Of a stretch of 64,000 nt of DNA, positions 1 through 8,523 are shown one piece after another. This stretch comes from Streptomyces sp. HNM0574. Its GTDB lineage: Bacteria > Actinomycetota > Actinomycetes > Streptomycetales > Streptomycetaceae. The translations under genes were made by a program, and so were the position numbers. The stretch is taken from contig NZ_JAASAH010000015.1 of the NCBI RefSeq assembly GCF_012726235.1, positions 1 through 64,000 on the forward strand, written 5' to 3'. Within the stretch, counting starts at the first letter, position 1. Each line of letters opens with the position of its first letter. A model generated the notes under the pieces. The model was given only the letters and a program-made list of their open reading frames with translations. It had not been told where the DNA came from and made no database searches.

Positions 1-1539
1 CGGGGGGCCCGGCGGCGGGGGCGGACCCGGGGCCGCGGGCGGCGGGCCGGGGGGTGCGGGCACGCCGGAGGCGGCCGGGCCCATGGCGGAGGGGTCGGCC
101 AGCATCGTCGCGGCGTGGTGGACGCCGCCGCCGGACGCGCCGTCGGTTCCGTCAGCCGGAGTCGGGGTGCCCTCGCCGGAGGTGGCGTCGCGGCTGTCGG
201 TGCCGGAGCCGTCCGTGGGGGCGGCCTCGGCGGAACGGGCGTCGCTCTCGTTCACCTGCGCGGCCAGCGCCTCGGCGGAGACCATCTGCGTCGGCACGTA
301 CCCGGCACCCGGCGAACCCGGCACCCCGGGACCCGCGCCACCCGGCCTGGCCCCCGGCGCACCGGGCGCACCCGGCGGCGGCGGAACGGACGGACCGCTG
401 CCCCGCGACGCCTGCGCACCCGGACCACCCGCACCCGGCACCCCGGGCGGCGGGGGCGGCGGCGGAGCACCGGGAACGGCGGCGGGCGGCGGGGGCACGC
501 CCGGACCGGCCGCCGACGGGTCGGCCGGCGTCGTCGCCGCGTGGTGCGCACCGTCGCCGGAGGTGCCGTTCGGGCCGTCCGAAGTGCCGGACGGCTCGGG
601 AGAGTTGGTGCCGGCGACCGGGGACGGGTCGTCCTCGGCGTCCTCGTCCGGGCCCGCGCCGTCCGCGAGCACCGCCGTGCGCGCCTCGGAACGCTCGCTG
701 GGCGGCGGGGGCGGGGTGTCGTCCTCGTCGCTGCCGCTGATCGGCGGCGCGAAGACCGTCGCGGGCGGGTGCTGCGCGTCGAAGGCGGCGCTGCTCGTCG
801 TGTCGGCGGCGTCCCACGGGCTCGGCTCGGCGCCGGAAGCCGACGCGTACCCGTCCGGGGCCGGGGCGTCGGCCGGGGGCGGCGGAGGCGCGGCGGGCAT
901 CGGCGGCGCCCCGGCCGGGAGCACGTCCTCGGGCCCGGGAGCGGCGGAAGTGTCCTCCGCGGACGGCGAGTCGACCGGAACGCCCGCCTCGGTCGGGGCC
1001 TCCGACGAGGAGGCGGCGGCGCCCTCGGCCTCCGCGACCCCCTCCTTGAACGCCTCGAAGGCCTCGATCCCCTCGATGCCCTCGGGCTCCGAATCCGTTG
1101 AACTGCCGGCGCCCGCCGGGCCGTTGGCGTCCGCAGCAGCAGGACCGCCCGCCGGTTCCTGACCACCGCGCTGGTCGGCCGCCTCCTGGAGCCATTCCGG
1201 CGGGGTCAGCAGGAAAGAGGTCGCCTCCAGGTCCACGGGGCGGGCGAACACGCCGCCCTCCGGCTCGGCGGGGGCGGGGGCCGGGCCGTACTCCTCCTCG
1301 TAGCGGCGGATGACCTCGCCGACCGGCAGGGCCGGCCAGAGCGTCATGTCACCGGTGTCGCGCGCGATCACCAGCCGCGTCCGGCCGCCGTCCGTCGTCG
1401 GGCCGTCCTCGCGGTCCTCCGCCCACGCGACGAAGCCGAGATCGAACTCCCGCACCCGCACCTCGCGCCGCTGGAACGCCGTCACCTCGGCGTTCGCCCA
1501 GCGCTCCGCACGCTCCTGCGCCTGTGCGAAGGTCACCAT
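1..1539 (-). CDS. Proline-rich protein with N-terminal YrhB/Imm35-like domain (partial, runs off left edge)
   Basis: The reading frame opens at ATG 1539 (GAGGTGG ribosome site 7 nt upstream) and stays open for 513 codons to base 1, so the C-terminus is outside the window. Residues 1 to about 95 form a compact domain (FDLGFVAWAEDRED, LVIARDTGDMTLWPALPVGE) that resembles the YrhB/Imm35 immunity-type fold; this is a family impression, not a search result. From about residue 120 it is a long low-complexity linker rich in Pro, Ala, Gly and acidic residues. Within it a segment HHAATxxADPSAxGP occurs twice (near 505-545 and 75-125). It lies 23 bp behind the SUKH gene on the same strand, so they are probably co-transcribed. 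In Streptomyces such proteins often end in a SUKH or deaminase-like domain, which cannot be checked here. No signal peptide is visible. Confidence 0.7.
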   Translation of the reverse strand, partial: MVTFAQAQERAERWANAEVTAFQRREVRVREFDLGFVAWAEDREDGPTTDGGRTRLVIARDTGDMTLWPALPVGEVIRRYEEEYGPAPAPAEPEGGVFARPVDLEATSFLLTPPEWLQEAADQRGGQEPAGGPAAADANGPAGAGSSTDSEPEGIEGIEAFEAFKEGVAEAEGAAASSSEAPTEAGVPVDSPSAEDTSAAPGPEDVLPAGAPPMPAAPPPPPADAPAPDGYASASGAEPSPWDAADTTSSAAFDAQHPPATVFAPPISGSDEDDTPPPPPSERSEARTAVLADGAGPDEDAEDDPSPVAGTNSPEPSGTSDGPNGTSGDGAHHAATTPADPSAAGPGVPPPPAAVPGAPPPPPPPGVPGAGGPGAQASRGSGPSVPPPPGAPGAPGARPGGAGPGVPGSPGAGYVPTQMVSAEALAAQVNESDARSAEAAPTDGSGTDSRDATSGEGTPTPADGTDGASGGGVHHAATMLADPSAMGPAASGVPAPPGPPPAAPGPPPPPGPP

Positions 1540-1562
1540 CGTCCGTCCACCTCACACACCGC

Positions 1563-2561
1563 TCACACCTGGACGGCGCGCGCGAAGCCGCCGTCCACCA
1601 TCAGGTTCGCCACGGTCTCCAGCTCGGGCGGATTGCCCGCGAGCCGCAGCAGGAAGTCGTCGAAGTCCGCGCCGCAGGGCCGCAGCAGCAGCTCGACCCG
1701 CTGCCGCACGTCCAGCCCGTCCCGGTCCTTGGCGTCGTCGAACGCGCAGAACCAGACCGAACCCAGCGCCTCGCCCCGCACCTTCACCGCCACCAGGCCG
1801 CCCTGCACGAAACCGACGCCCAGGTAGTCCTTCGTCAGATGGTCACGCAGACACTTGTTCACGTACACCAGGTCGTTCACCGCGGGGTCGTCGCGCACGG
1901 TGAGGAACGGCTGGTCCACCAGCAGCCCCAGCTCCGCGTCCAGCGCCACCCCGCGCGGGGCGCAACCGCCCGCGGCCTTCAGGAAGTCGCGGTACGCGCC
2001 GGGCAGCCGGTAGCCGAGACGTTCCTCCGCGTCCAGCACCGCCTCCTCGCTCACCGCCACCCCGTGCGGCACCTCGAAGTGCACCGGACGCGTCTCCTGC
2101 AACGGCCGCGTGCCGCCCTTGTCGTGGTCCACCGCCGTCGTCGCCAGCCCGCCGTGGTGCCGCAGCAGCGCCTTGACCTCCACCGGGACCAGCTCCATGC
2201 GGCGGCCGCCCGCCACGTGGTGCCACGTCCAGCCGTGCGGGGTGGCCACCGGCGGCAGGTCCGTCCACAGCTCGTGACCCGTCGCGTGCAGGGCCGCGTT
2301 CGCCGACACGTAGTCCGTCAGGCGGAGTTCGTCACCGCCGAAGCCCTCGGGCGGCTCCGCCACCTCGGCCGCCGCGCGCGCGTACGGGGAGAAGTCGGGA
2401 AAGCCCGCCTCGTCCACCCGCACACCCCGCGTGTGCCGGGCCCGGCGCACCGGGTCGGGAAAATTCACCACCTGTCCGGCATAGGCCCGGTTCGGTGGCG
2501 CGGCCGTCCCGCGGCCCGAGGGGCCGGGAGGTGCCTCCGGCCCGAGCCGACCTGACGTCAT
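1563..2561 (-). CDS. SMI1/KNR4 (SUKH) family protein
   Basis: A 332-residue protein from ATG 2561 (AGGGGGC upstream); an in-frame ATG at 2597 lacks a ribosome site. The central part (EERLGYRLPGAYRDFLKAAGGCAP) is the characteristic N-terminal helix-loop of the SUKH/SMI1-KNR4 fold, followed by a strand-rich region typical of these domains. SUKH proteins are known mainly as immunity proteins of nuclease and deaminase toxins, and some act as scaffold or regulatory partners. It is divergent from a YwqJ-type deaminase gene with a SUKH-3 partner and precedes the proline-rich protein, so all four genes look functionally linked. An immunity role is inferred from family and context. Confidence 0.85.
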   Translation of the reverse strand: MTSGRLGPEAPPGPSGRGTAAPPNRAYAGQVVNFPDPVRRARHTRGVRVDEAGFPDFSPYARAAAEVAEPPEGFGGDELRLTDYVSANAALHATGHELWTDLPPVATPHGWTWHHVAGGRRMELVPVEVKALLRHHGGLATTAVDHDKGGTRPLQETRPVHFEVPHGVAVSEEAVLDAEERLGYRLPGAYRDFLKAAGGCAPRGVALDAELGLLVDQPFLTVRDDPAVNDLVYVNKCLRDHLTKDYLGVGFVQGGLVAVKVRGEALGSVWFCAFDDAKDRDGLDVRQRVELLLRPCGADFDDFLLRLAGNPPELETVANLMVDGGFARAVQV

Positions 2562-3020
2562 GGCGGTAGCCCCCTGCTGCATCCGATGGTTCCGCACAGC
2601 CTATGCCGTACGTCATGGGCCGGTCATCGCACCTCGGCAGACCCCACACCCCCTCCGCGAACCCCGCGCCCCACCGTTTCCCGGCGCTCCCGCCTCCGGC
2701 CCAACTCCCGCCCGGAGCACGCCCCACGAGCCCCCGTGAGCGCCGCCCGCACGCCCCCACAACCGGCCGCGCCCCCTCCCGCCCCACGCGCACGCCGTAC
2801 GGGCCCACTTGGGCCCCCGCCACGGAACACCGGCGCCGGTACGGCACGTTCCGGCCCCGCACGGAATCCGTCACGGAGCCGTGACACGACCGGCGGCATG
2901 ATCGACTCGTACCGCACACTGCATACTTGGCCCCGCCCCACGGCAAGTACCGCACACAACCGGCACACACGACACACACCGCACACACGGCAGAAGGGGC
3001 CGCGCGGGGAGGAAGCGCCA
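2562..3020. promoter_or_regulatory. 459-bp divergent intergenic region of the deaminase/SUKH island
   Basis: No gene is supported here. It separates the two divergent operons of the island. Near 2930 a CATACTT element looks like a -10 for the rightward deaminase operon. Between about 2910 and 3000 the motif ACCGCACAC recurs three times within CA-rich sequence, possibly a regulator site. The proposal is by eye only. Confidence 0.35.
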
Positions 3021-3635
3021 ATGAACACCGCACCGCTGGACACCGCACCCGCCGCGCAGTCCCCCGCGCCGGGCAGCATCCCCCACCCCGCCGCGCAGGA
3101 CCCCCGCGTCGGCTGGACCGCGGCCGACGACCAGGCGCCCACCCTCCACCAGCGCCGCGACGGCATCCTGCCCGCGATCGCCGCCGCCCTCTCCGTCCGC
3201 GGCGAGACCCTCACCTGCACCGGCAGCAAGGCCGACCAGCCACCCCCGGCCCACCCCCTCGTGCAGGACTTCCTCGACACCCTCACCGCCGAACGCCGCG
3301 AGCGGTACACCGGACGCTGCGCCGAGACCGTCCTGTTGTCCCGCTTCCTCACCGCCACCGAGGAGGAACGCGCCAACAAGGGCGGCAAAGGCGGCAAGAC
3401 CGGAAAACGCGGCGGCAAGAAACCAGCCAAACCCAAGCCGCTCACCCACAACGAGGCCAAGCGCGCCCTCAAGCACGGGAAGATCACCGCCCGCCACATC
3501 CGCGAGGACGGCGACCCCCTGCACGGCGCCTACGCAGCCCCCTGCCGCTCCTGCACCGCCCTGCTCCACCACTTCGGCGTCCGCGCGGTCGACCCAGGAC
3601 CCCACCCCGAACACCCGCAGGAGGAGACCCGTTGA
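3021..3635 (+). CDS. YwqJ-related putative nucleic acid/nucleotide deaminase
   Basis: A 204-residue protein with a strong ribosome site (GGGGAGGAAG) before ATG 3021. It carries the two zinc signatures of the cytidine-deaminase-like fold in the YwqJ variant: Cys-Ala-Glu at residues 100-102 (RCAETVLLSRFL) and Pro-Cys-x-x-Cys at 174-178 (PCRSCTALLHHFGV). Family members are proposed deaminases of nucleic acids or nucleotides, several of them polymorphic-toxin tips. Unusually, residues 120-140 between the motifs form a lysine/glycine-rich basic stretch (KGGKGGKTGKRGGKK), which suggests nucleic-acid contact. There is no signal peptide or toxin delivery domain. Its stop overlaps the TTG start of the SUKH-3 gene, so the pair is translationally coupled. 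The substrate is unknown. Confidence 0.82.
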   Translation: MNTAPLDTAPAAQSPAPGSIPHPAAQDPRVGWTAADDQAPTLHQRRDGILPAIAAALSVRGETLTCTGSKADQPPPAHPLVQDFLDTLTAERRERYTGRCAETVLLSRFLTATEEERANKGGKGGKTGKRGGKKPAKPKPLTHNEAKRALKHGKITARHIREDGDPLHGAYAAPCRSCTALLHHFGVRAVDPGPHPEHPQEETR

Positions 3636-4138
3636 GCCCGTCCCCCGACCGCAGCTCCACCCGCTTCCCCGTCGCCGTCGACGACGCGCTCAACGCCGCG
3701 GGCTGGCACCCCGGACGCTGGGACATACGGCAGGCCGAGCACTGGGCCGACGTCCTCCGCGAACACACCACCCCCGCCGGCCACACCCACGCCGTCTTCC
3801 CCGCCGCCGTCGAGGTCTGGGCCGAGTTCGGCACCCTCGACATCGCCCCCACGGGCCCCGGCCGCCACATCGCCCCCGTCACGCTCCGCGTCGACCCGCT
3901 GCCCGCGCTGCACGCGGCCCGCACCCTCTCCGACCTCGGACGCACCCTCGGCACCGGCATCTGCCCCCTCGGCACCGAACGCGACAGCCGAGCCCTCGTC
4001 TGCACCGACACCCGCGGCCGCGTCTACAGCATCGACCACACCGGCGACTGGTACCTCGGCCCCGACTTCGACACCGCCCTCTCCGCCCTCATCACCGGCA
4101 ACCAGCCCACCCGGCTCACGCTGCCCGCGGACACCTGA
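3632..4138 (+). CDS. SUKH-3 family immunity-like protein
   Basis: A 168-residue protein read from TTG 3632, which overlaps the deaminase stop by 4 bases (TTGA) and follows AGGAGG at good spacing; no ATG fits as well. The pattern FPVAVDDALNAAGWHPGRW near the N-terminus and the C-terminal RVYSIDHTGDWYLGPDFDTALSALI are typical of SUKH-3 proteins. SUKH-3 members commonly sit next to YwqJ-type deaminases and are presumed to neutralise or bind them. Coupled translation here supports fixed stoichiometry with the deaminase. Immunity function is inferred from family and context. Confidence 0.82.
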   Translation: MSPSPDRSSTRFPVAVDDALNAAGWHPGRWDIRQAEHWADVLREHTTPAGHTHAVFPAAVEVWAEFGTLDIAPTGPGRHIAPVTLRVDPLPALHAARTLSDLGRTLGTGICPLGTERDSRALVCTDTRGRVYSIDHTGDWYLGPDFDTALSALITGNQPTRLTLPADT

Positions 4139-4159
4139 CGGGCGGAGGACGCCCCCGCC

Positions 4160-5605
4160 TCAGCCGCGGTCCGGGATCACCGCCGACACCCGGAACCCCC
4201 CGGCGTCCGTCGCCCCCGAGACGAAACCGCCGCCCAGCGACGTCACCCGCTCCCGCATACCGACCAGACCGTTGCCGCCGCTCGGCAGCCCCGCGTCCCC
4301 GGCACCGGCACCCTCACCCGGCGGCTCGTTCTCCACCTGCACCGCGACCTCGCCCGCACGGTGCGCCAGCCGCACCCGCGCCCGCGCCCCCGCCGCGTGC
4401 TTGTGCACGTTCGTCAACGCCTCCTGCACCACCCGGAACGCCGTCTGCTCCACCGCGGCCGCATAGCACCTCGGCTCCCCCTCCACCGAGAAATCCACCA
4501 CCATCCCCGCCGTACGCGACTGCCCCACCAGCACATCCAGCTCCTCCAGCGAAGGCCCGGCCACCTCACCGTCCCCCTCACCGGCAACCTCCCCCGGAAC
4601 GTCCGCACCCCCGGCCGGACCCCCGGACTGCCCCTCGGCACCGCCCGAAGCCCCCGCACCCCGGCCCGAGGACGACGCCGCGAACTCCGCCAGCCGCGCC
4701 GGAACCTCCGACGCCCCCGACGCACGCCCCCCACCGGACGCACCGGCGCCCTCCGCCTCCGCACCGTCCATCTCGTCCGCCCGCAGCACACCCAGCATCG
4801 TCCGCAGCTCCGACAGCGCCTGCCGCCCCATGTCCCCCACCAGCTGCGCGTTCTTCGACGCCTTCTCCGGGTCCTTCAACGCCACCGCCTGCAACGCCGC
4901 CGCGTGCACCACCATCAACGACACCCGGTGCGCCACCACGTCGTGCATCTCCCGCGCGATCCGGTGCCGCTCCTCACTCCGCGCCCACTCGGCCCGCTCC
5001 TCCGCACGCTCGGCCAGCAGCGCCAGCTCACCCTCCAGCCCCTGCGCCCGCTCCCGCAGCGACTCCACCAGCCGCCGCCGCGCCCCCACGTACAGACCCA
5101 GCAGCACCGGCGGCGCCGACAGACCCAGCGACATCACCACCGACACCAGCGGAATCAGCCACGACGGCGGATCGAAATCCGGGTCCCGCCCCATGCTCTG
5201 ATGCATCCGCACAAAGGTGATCACCAGCGTGCCCACCGCCTGCATCCCCGACAGCAACGCGATGATCCGCCGCGGCACGTCCGAGGCCGCCAGCGAGTAC
5301 AGGCCCACCACGCCGAGCAGGAAACCCATCTCCGTCGGCGTCACCGCGATCGCCACCAGCACCACGGCCACCGGCCAGCGACGCCGCAGCACCAGCACCG
5401 ACCCGACGACCACGCCCAGCACGACCCCGGCCCACACCGGAAGCCCCGCCTCCTCGGCGAAACCCACGCCCTGCCAGCCGCACTCCCCCGCCGACGCCAC
5501 CGCCAGGGAGACATCCAGCGCCGCACCACGCCGCCGCTCCCACCACAGCGGCCCGCCGCCCTCGGCGGCCGCTCCGACGGCCCGGCCATCCCCCGTCTCG
5601 GTCAT
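4160..5605 (-). CDS. NarL-type sensor histidine kinase (orphan)
   Basis: A 481-residue membrane histidine kinase from ATG 5605. Residues about 28-178 contain several hydrophobic segments forming the sensor. A coiled stretch leads to a HisKA_3 dimerisation box with phosphoacceptor His221 (REMHDVVAHRVSLM). The HATPase_c region has the N-box EALTNVHKHA and G-box GNGLVGMRERV. Between them lies an unusual insertion of about 70 residues of Gly/Ala/Ser/Glu low complexity. These kinases normally pair with a LuxR-type response regulator, but none is adjacent: the left neighbour is convergent and the right one divergent. The signal is unknown. Confidence 0.9.
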   Translation of the reverse strand: MTETGDGRAVGAAAEGGGPLWWERRRGAALDVSLAVASAGECGWQGVGFAEEAGLPVWAGVVLGVVVGSVLVLRRRWPVAVVLVAIAVTPTEMGFLLGVVGLYSLAASDVPRRIIALLSGMQAVGTLVITFVRMHQSMGRDPDFDPPSWLIPLVSVVMSLGLSAPPVLLGLYVGARRRLVESLRERAQGLEGELALLAERAEERAEWARSEERHRIAREMHDVVAHRVSLMVVHAAALQAVALKDPEKASKNAQLVGDMGRQALSELRTMLGVLRADEMDGAEAEGAGASGGGRASGASEVPARLAEFAASSSGRGAGASGGAEGQSGGPAGGADVPGEVAGEGDGEVAGPSLEELDVLVGQSRTAGMVVDFSVEGEPRCYAAAVEQTAFRVVQEALTNVHKHAAGARARVRLAHRAGEVAVQVENEPPGEGAGAGDAGLPSGGNGLVGMRERVTSLGGGFVSGATDAGGFRVSAVIPDRG

Positions 5606-5782
5606 ACCGCCCAGCGTACGACCGGCCACGCCACCCCTCTCCGGAGAGGGCCCGAACTCGGCATTCCGCCCCACAAGCAGCTTCGACCCCATTCCGCAGC
5701 GGAACCTCACACATCCCCTCGAACCGGTGAATCGACAGCATTTTCGCACCCACCGGACCTCTGTGCGACGACGCTGTCCCCC

Positions 5783-6646
5783 ATGACCCCCGACGTACCG
5801 GCCCCCGCCGCCCACCACGAAGAACTCCGCGACCGGGCCGTCGCCCTCCGCCGCCAGGGCCTCAGCCGCCGCCGCATCCGCGACCACCTCAAGATCGGCA
5901 ACAACGACCTCCTCAACCGCCTCCTGCGCGGCGAACCCCCACCGGACTGGACCCGCCGCCCCAACGCCAAGGACGCCCAACGCACCCGCGCCCGCGAACT
6001 CCGCCGCGCGGGCCTGACCTACGACGAGATCGAGCTGGAACTCGGCGTCTCGAAGGGCTCCGTCTCCCTCTGGGTCCGCGACCTCCCCAAACCCCCGCCC
6101 CGCCGGGACCGGCAGGAACAGGCCCGCCTCGCGGCCACGAAGCGCTGGGAACACGAGGCGGCCCTCCGCGAGACCGAACGCCGCCGCACCACGGCGGCCG
6201 CCCACGACGAGATCGGCGAACTGACCGACCGCGAGCTCTTCCTGATCGGGGTGGGGCTGTACTGGTCGGAGGGGGCGAAGAGCAAGCCGTACCGGAGGCG
6301 CGAGCGCGTCGTCTTCGTCAACAGCGACCCGGGGATGATCAAGGTCTTCCTGGCCTGGCTGGACCTGCTGGGGGTGGCGCGAGACCGCCTGCGCTTCACG
6401 GTGATGATCCACGAGTACGCGGAGGTCGCGACGGCGGAGGAGTTCTGGGCCCGGGAAGTCGGCATCGACCGGCATCAGTTGCTCAAGACGACATTGAAGA
6501 AGCACAACCCGAAAACGGTGCGCAAGAACACCGGCGAGAACTACCGGGGCTGTCTGACCGTAGGAGTTCTGCAAGGAGCCGATCTGTATCGTCGCATCGA
6601 AGGCTGGTGGTGCGGCATAGTAGGGGCGGCACCTCGACCGGACTGA
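5783..6646 (+). CDS. HTH protein with C-terminal LAGLIDADG-like domain
   Basis: A 287-residue protein from ATG 5783. Two helix-turn-helix units are visible, at residues about 20-45 (RRQGLSRRRIRDHLKIGNNDL) and 68-97 (LRRAGLTYDEIELELGVSKGSVSLWV). A charged helical linker follows, then a C-terminal domain opening with LIGVGLYWSEG at 154-164. This resembles the LAGLIDADG homing-endonuclease fold, as also used non-catalytically by WhiA. The position usually holding Asp is Glu, so nuclease activity is uncertain. The last third of the gene has visibly more A/T in third positions than the first half. It ends 29 bp before a tRNA-Gln gene. Function is not established. Confidence 0.6.
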   Translation: MTPDVPAPAAHHEELRDRAVALRRQGLSRRRIRDHLKIGNNDLLNRLLRGEPPPDWTRRPNAKDAQRTRARELRRAGLTYDEIELELGVSKGSVSLWVRDLPKPPPRRDRQEQARLAATKRWEHEAALRETERRRTTAAAHDEIGELTDRELFLIGVGLYWSEGAKSKPYRRRERVVFVNSDPGMIKVFLAWLDLLGVARDRLRFTVMIHEYAEVATAEEFWAREVGIDRHQLLKTTLKKHNPKTVRKNTGENYRGCLTVGVLQGADLYRRIEGWWCGIVGAAPRPD

Positions 6647-6675
6647 CAAAATGTCCGTTTCGGTCGGCTTTACCA

Positions 6676-6747
6676 TCCCCCGTGGTGTAATGGGCAGCAC
6701 GACTTACTTTGGATAAGTTGGTTCAGGTTCGAGTCCTGGCGGGGGAG
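6676..6747 (+). tRNA. tRNA-Gln (anticodon TTG)
   Basis: A 72-base cloverleaf. The acceptor arms TCCCCCG (6676-6682) and CGGGGGA (6740-6746) pair perfectly with G as discriminator. The anticodon stem ACTTA/TAAGT encloses the loop CTTTGGA, giving anticodon TTG (Gln, CAA). The T-arm GGTTCGAGTCC is canonical. CCA is not fully encoded, as is usual in Streptomyces. Confidence 0.95.
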
Positions 6748-6761
6748 CAGTGCCAAAGTTC

Positions 6762-6790
6762 GGGTCCCGGCTCACACCGAGCCGGGACCC
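6762..6790 (+). terminator. Terminator hairpin after tRNA-Gln
   Basis: A perfect 12-bp stem GGGTCCCGGCTC / GAGCCGGGACCC with the 5-nt loop ACACC begins 15 nt after the tRNA end and is followed by TTCGTCGTT. Confidence 0.85.
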
Positions 6791-6944
6791 TTCGTCGTTC
6801 CCCGGCCCCCCGCGCGCCCCCGTACGCCGGGCGGCTTCGCCGGACGGGCCGGCCGCTCCTCCCGCCCCTCCTCTTCGGGTCGCGACCCCCCGGTATCCTG
6901 CGGGTGTCAGCCCCCCGAACCCCCAGTAGCCGAAGGGCACCCCC

Positions 6945-8426
6945 GTGAGCGCCAATCGCCCGGCAGCCGTCGTCGTACTCGCAGCGGGTGAGGGCACCCG
7001 CATGAAGTCGGCGACTCCGAAGGTTCTGCACGACATCTGCGGCCGTTCCCTGGTCGGTCACGTCGTGGCCGCGTCCCGCACCCTGGACCCCGAGCACCTC
7101 GTGGTCGTCGTCGGTCATGCCCGTGAGCGGGTGACCGCGCATCTCGCCGAGTGCGACGCCCAGGTGCGCACGGCCGTGCAGCACGAGCAGCGCGGTACGG
7201 GCCACGCGGTGCGGACGGCGCTGGAGGAGCTGGCCGGCTCCGGTGCGGCGCTGGACGGCACGGTGATCGTGACGTGCGGTGACACTCCGCTGCTGCGGGG
7301 CGAGACGCTGCGCGCGCTGGCGGAGACGCACGTGCAGGACAAGAACGCGGTGACGGTGCTGACGGCCGAGGTGCCGGACGCGACGGGTTACGGGCGCATC
7401 GTGCGCGACCCGGACAGCGGTGTGGTGACGGCGATCGTGGAGCACAAGGACGCGTCGGACGCGCAGCGGGCGCTCCGTGAGATCAATTCGGGTGTGTTCG
7501 CCTTCGACGGGCGGCTGTTGGCCGAGGCGCTGGGCAAGGTGCGGACGGACAACTCGCAGGGCGAGGAGTACCTGACGGACGTGCTGGGGATTCTGCGCGG
7601 GGCCGGGCACCGGGTGGGTGCTTCGGTGGCGGGGGACCACCGGGAGATCGCGGGGATCAACAACCGTGTGCAGCTGTCCGCGGCGCGGCGGATGCTGAAC
7701 GAGCGTCTGGTCGAGGACGCGATGCTGGCGGGCGTGACGGTGGTGGACCCGGCGTCGACGTGGCTGGACGTGTCGGTGACGTACGAGCCGGACGCGGTGG
7801 TGGAGCCGGGTTCGCAGGTGCTGGGTGCTTCGCATCTGGGCGCCGATTCGGTGGTGGGTCCGCATTCGCGGGTCGAGGACACCGTGGTGGGCGCCGGGGC
7901 GAAGGTGCGCAATTCCGTCACGGAGGGTGCGCGTATCGGTGCGGGGACTTCGGTGGGTCCGTTCGCGTATCTGCGTCCGGGAACGGTGCTGGGTGAGTCG
8001 GCGAAGGCGGGGAGTTTCGTCGAGATCAAGAATGCGGAGATCGGGGACGGTACGAAGGTTCCGCATCTGTCGTATGTGGGTGACGCGTCGATCGGTGAGC
8101 ACAGCAACATCGGTGCGGCTTCGGTGTTCGTGAACTATGACGGTGTGGACAAGCACCGGACGACGATCGGGTCACATTGCCGCACGGGGGCGGACAACAT
8201 GTTTGTGGCTCCGGTCACGGTCGGGGACGGCGCCTACACGGCTGCGGGTTCCGTGATCACGAAGGATGTGCCGGCGGGTTCGCTGGCTGTGGCGCGTGGT
8301 CAGCAGCGCAATATCGCGGGCTGGGTGGCGCGGAAGCGGCCGGGAAGTGCGGCGGCGCAGGCGGCGCAGGGCGCCGGTGAGCAGCGGCCCGAGGGTTCGG
8401 ACGAGGGGCCCGGGCGGGCCGGTTGA
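6945..8426 (+). CDS. glmU: Bifunctional UDP-GlcNAc pyrophosphorylase / glucosamine-1-phosphate acetyltransferase
   Basis: A 493-residue protein from GTG 6945 (GAAGGG 8 nt upstream). The N-terminal nucleotidyltransferase domain has the signature LAAGEGTRMKSATPKVLH near residue 12. The C-terminal half is a left-handed beta-helix of hexapeptide repeats with acetyltransferase residues in NYDGVDKHRTTIGSH. It acetylates glucosamine-1-phosphate and then makes UDP-N-acetylglucosamine for peptidoglycan. The C-terminus ends in an Ala/Gly-rich tail. It is followed by prs, the usual actinobacterial order. A TATCCT element near 6893 may be its -10. Confidence 0.98.
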   Translation: MSANRPAAVVVLAAGEGTRMKSATPKVLHDICGRSLVGHVVAASRTLDPEHLVVVVGHARERVTAHLAECDAQVRTAVQHEQRGTGHAVRTALEELAGSGAALDGTVIVTCGDTPLLRGETLRALAETHVQDKNAVTVLTAEVPDATGYGRIVRDPDSGVVTAIVEHKDASDAQRALREINSGVFAFDGRLLAEALGKVRTDNSQGEEYLTDVLGILRGAGHRVGASVAGDHREIAGINNRVQLSAARRMLNERLVEDAMLAGVTVVDPASTWLDVSVTYEPDAVVEPGSQVLGASHLGADSVVGPHSRVEDTVVGAGAKVRNSVTEGARIGAGTSVGPFAYLRPGTVLGESAKAGSFVEIKNAEIGDGTKVPHLSYVGDASIGEHSNIGAASVFVNYDGVDKHRTTIGSHCRTGADNMFVAPVTVGDGAYTAAGSVITKDVPAGSLAVARGQQRNIAGWVARKRPGSAAAQAAQGAGEQRPEGSDEGPGRAG

Positions 8427-8523
8427 TGGTCTTCGTCTCGTCGCTGGTGGGTACACGGTCCCGCCGGGCGGGGCGTACGGTAAAGAAGCACGGACGCGCA
8501 GCGGAACGCAAGGAGACAGTGCA

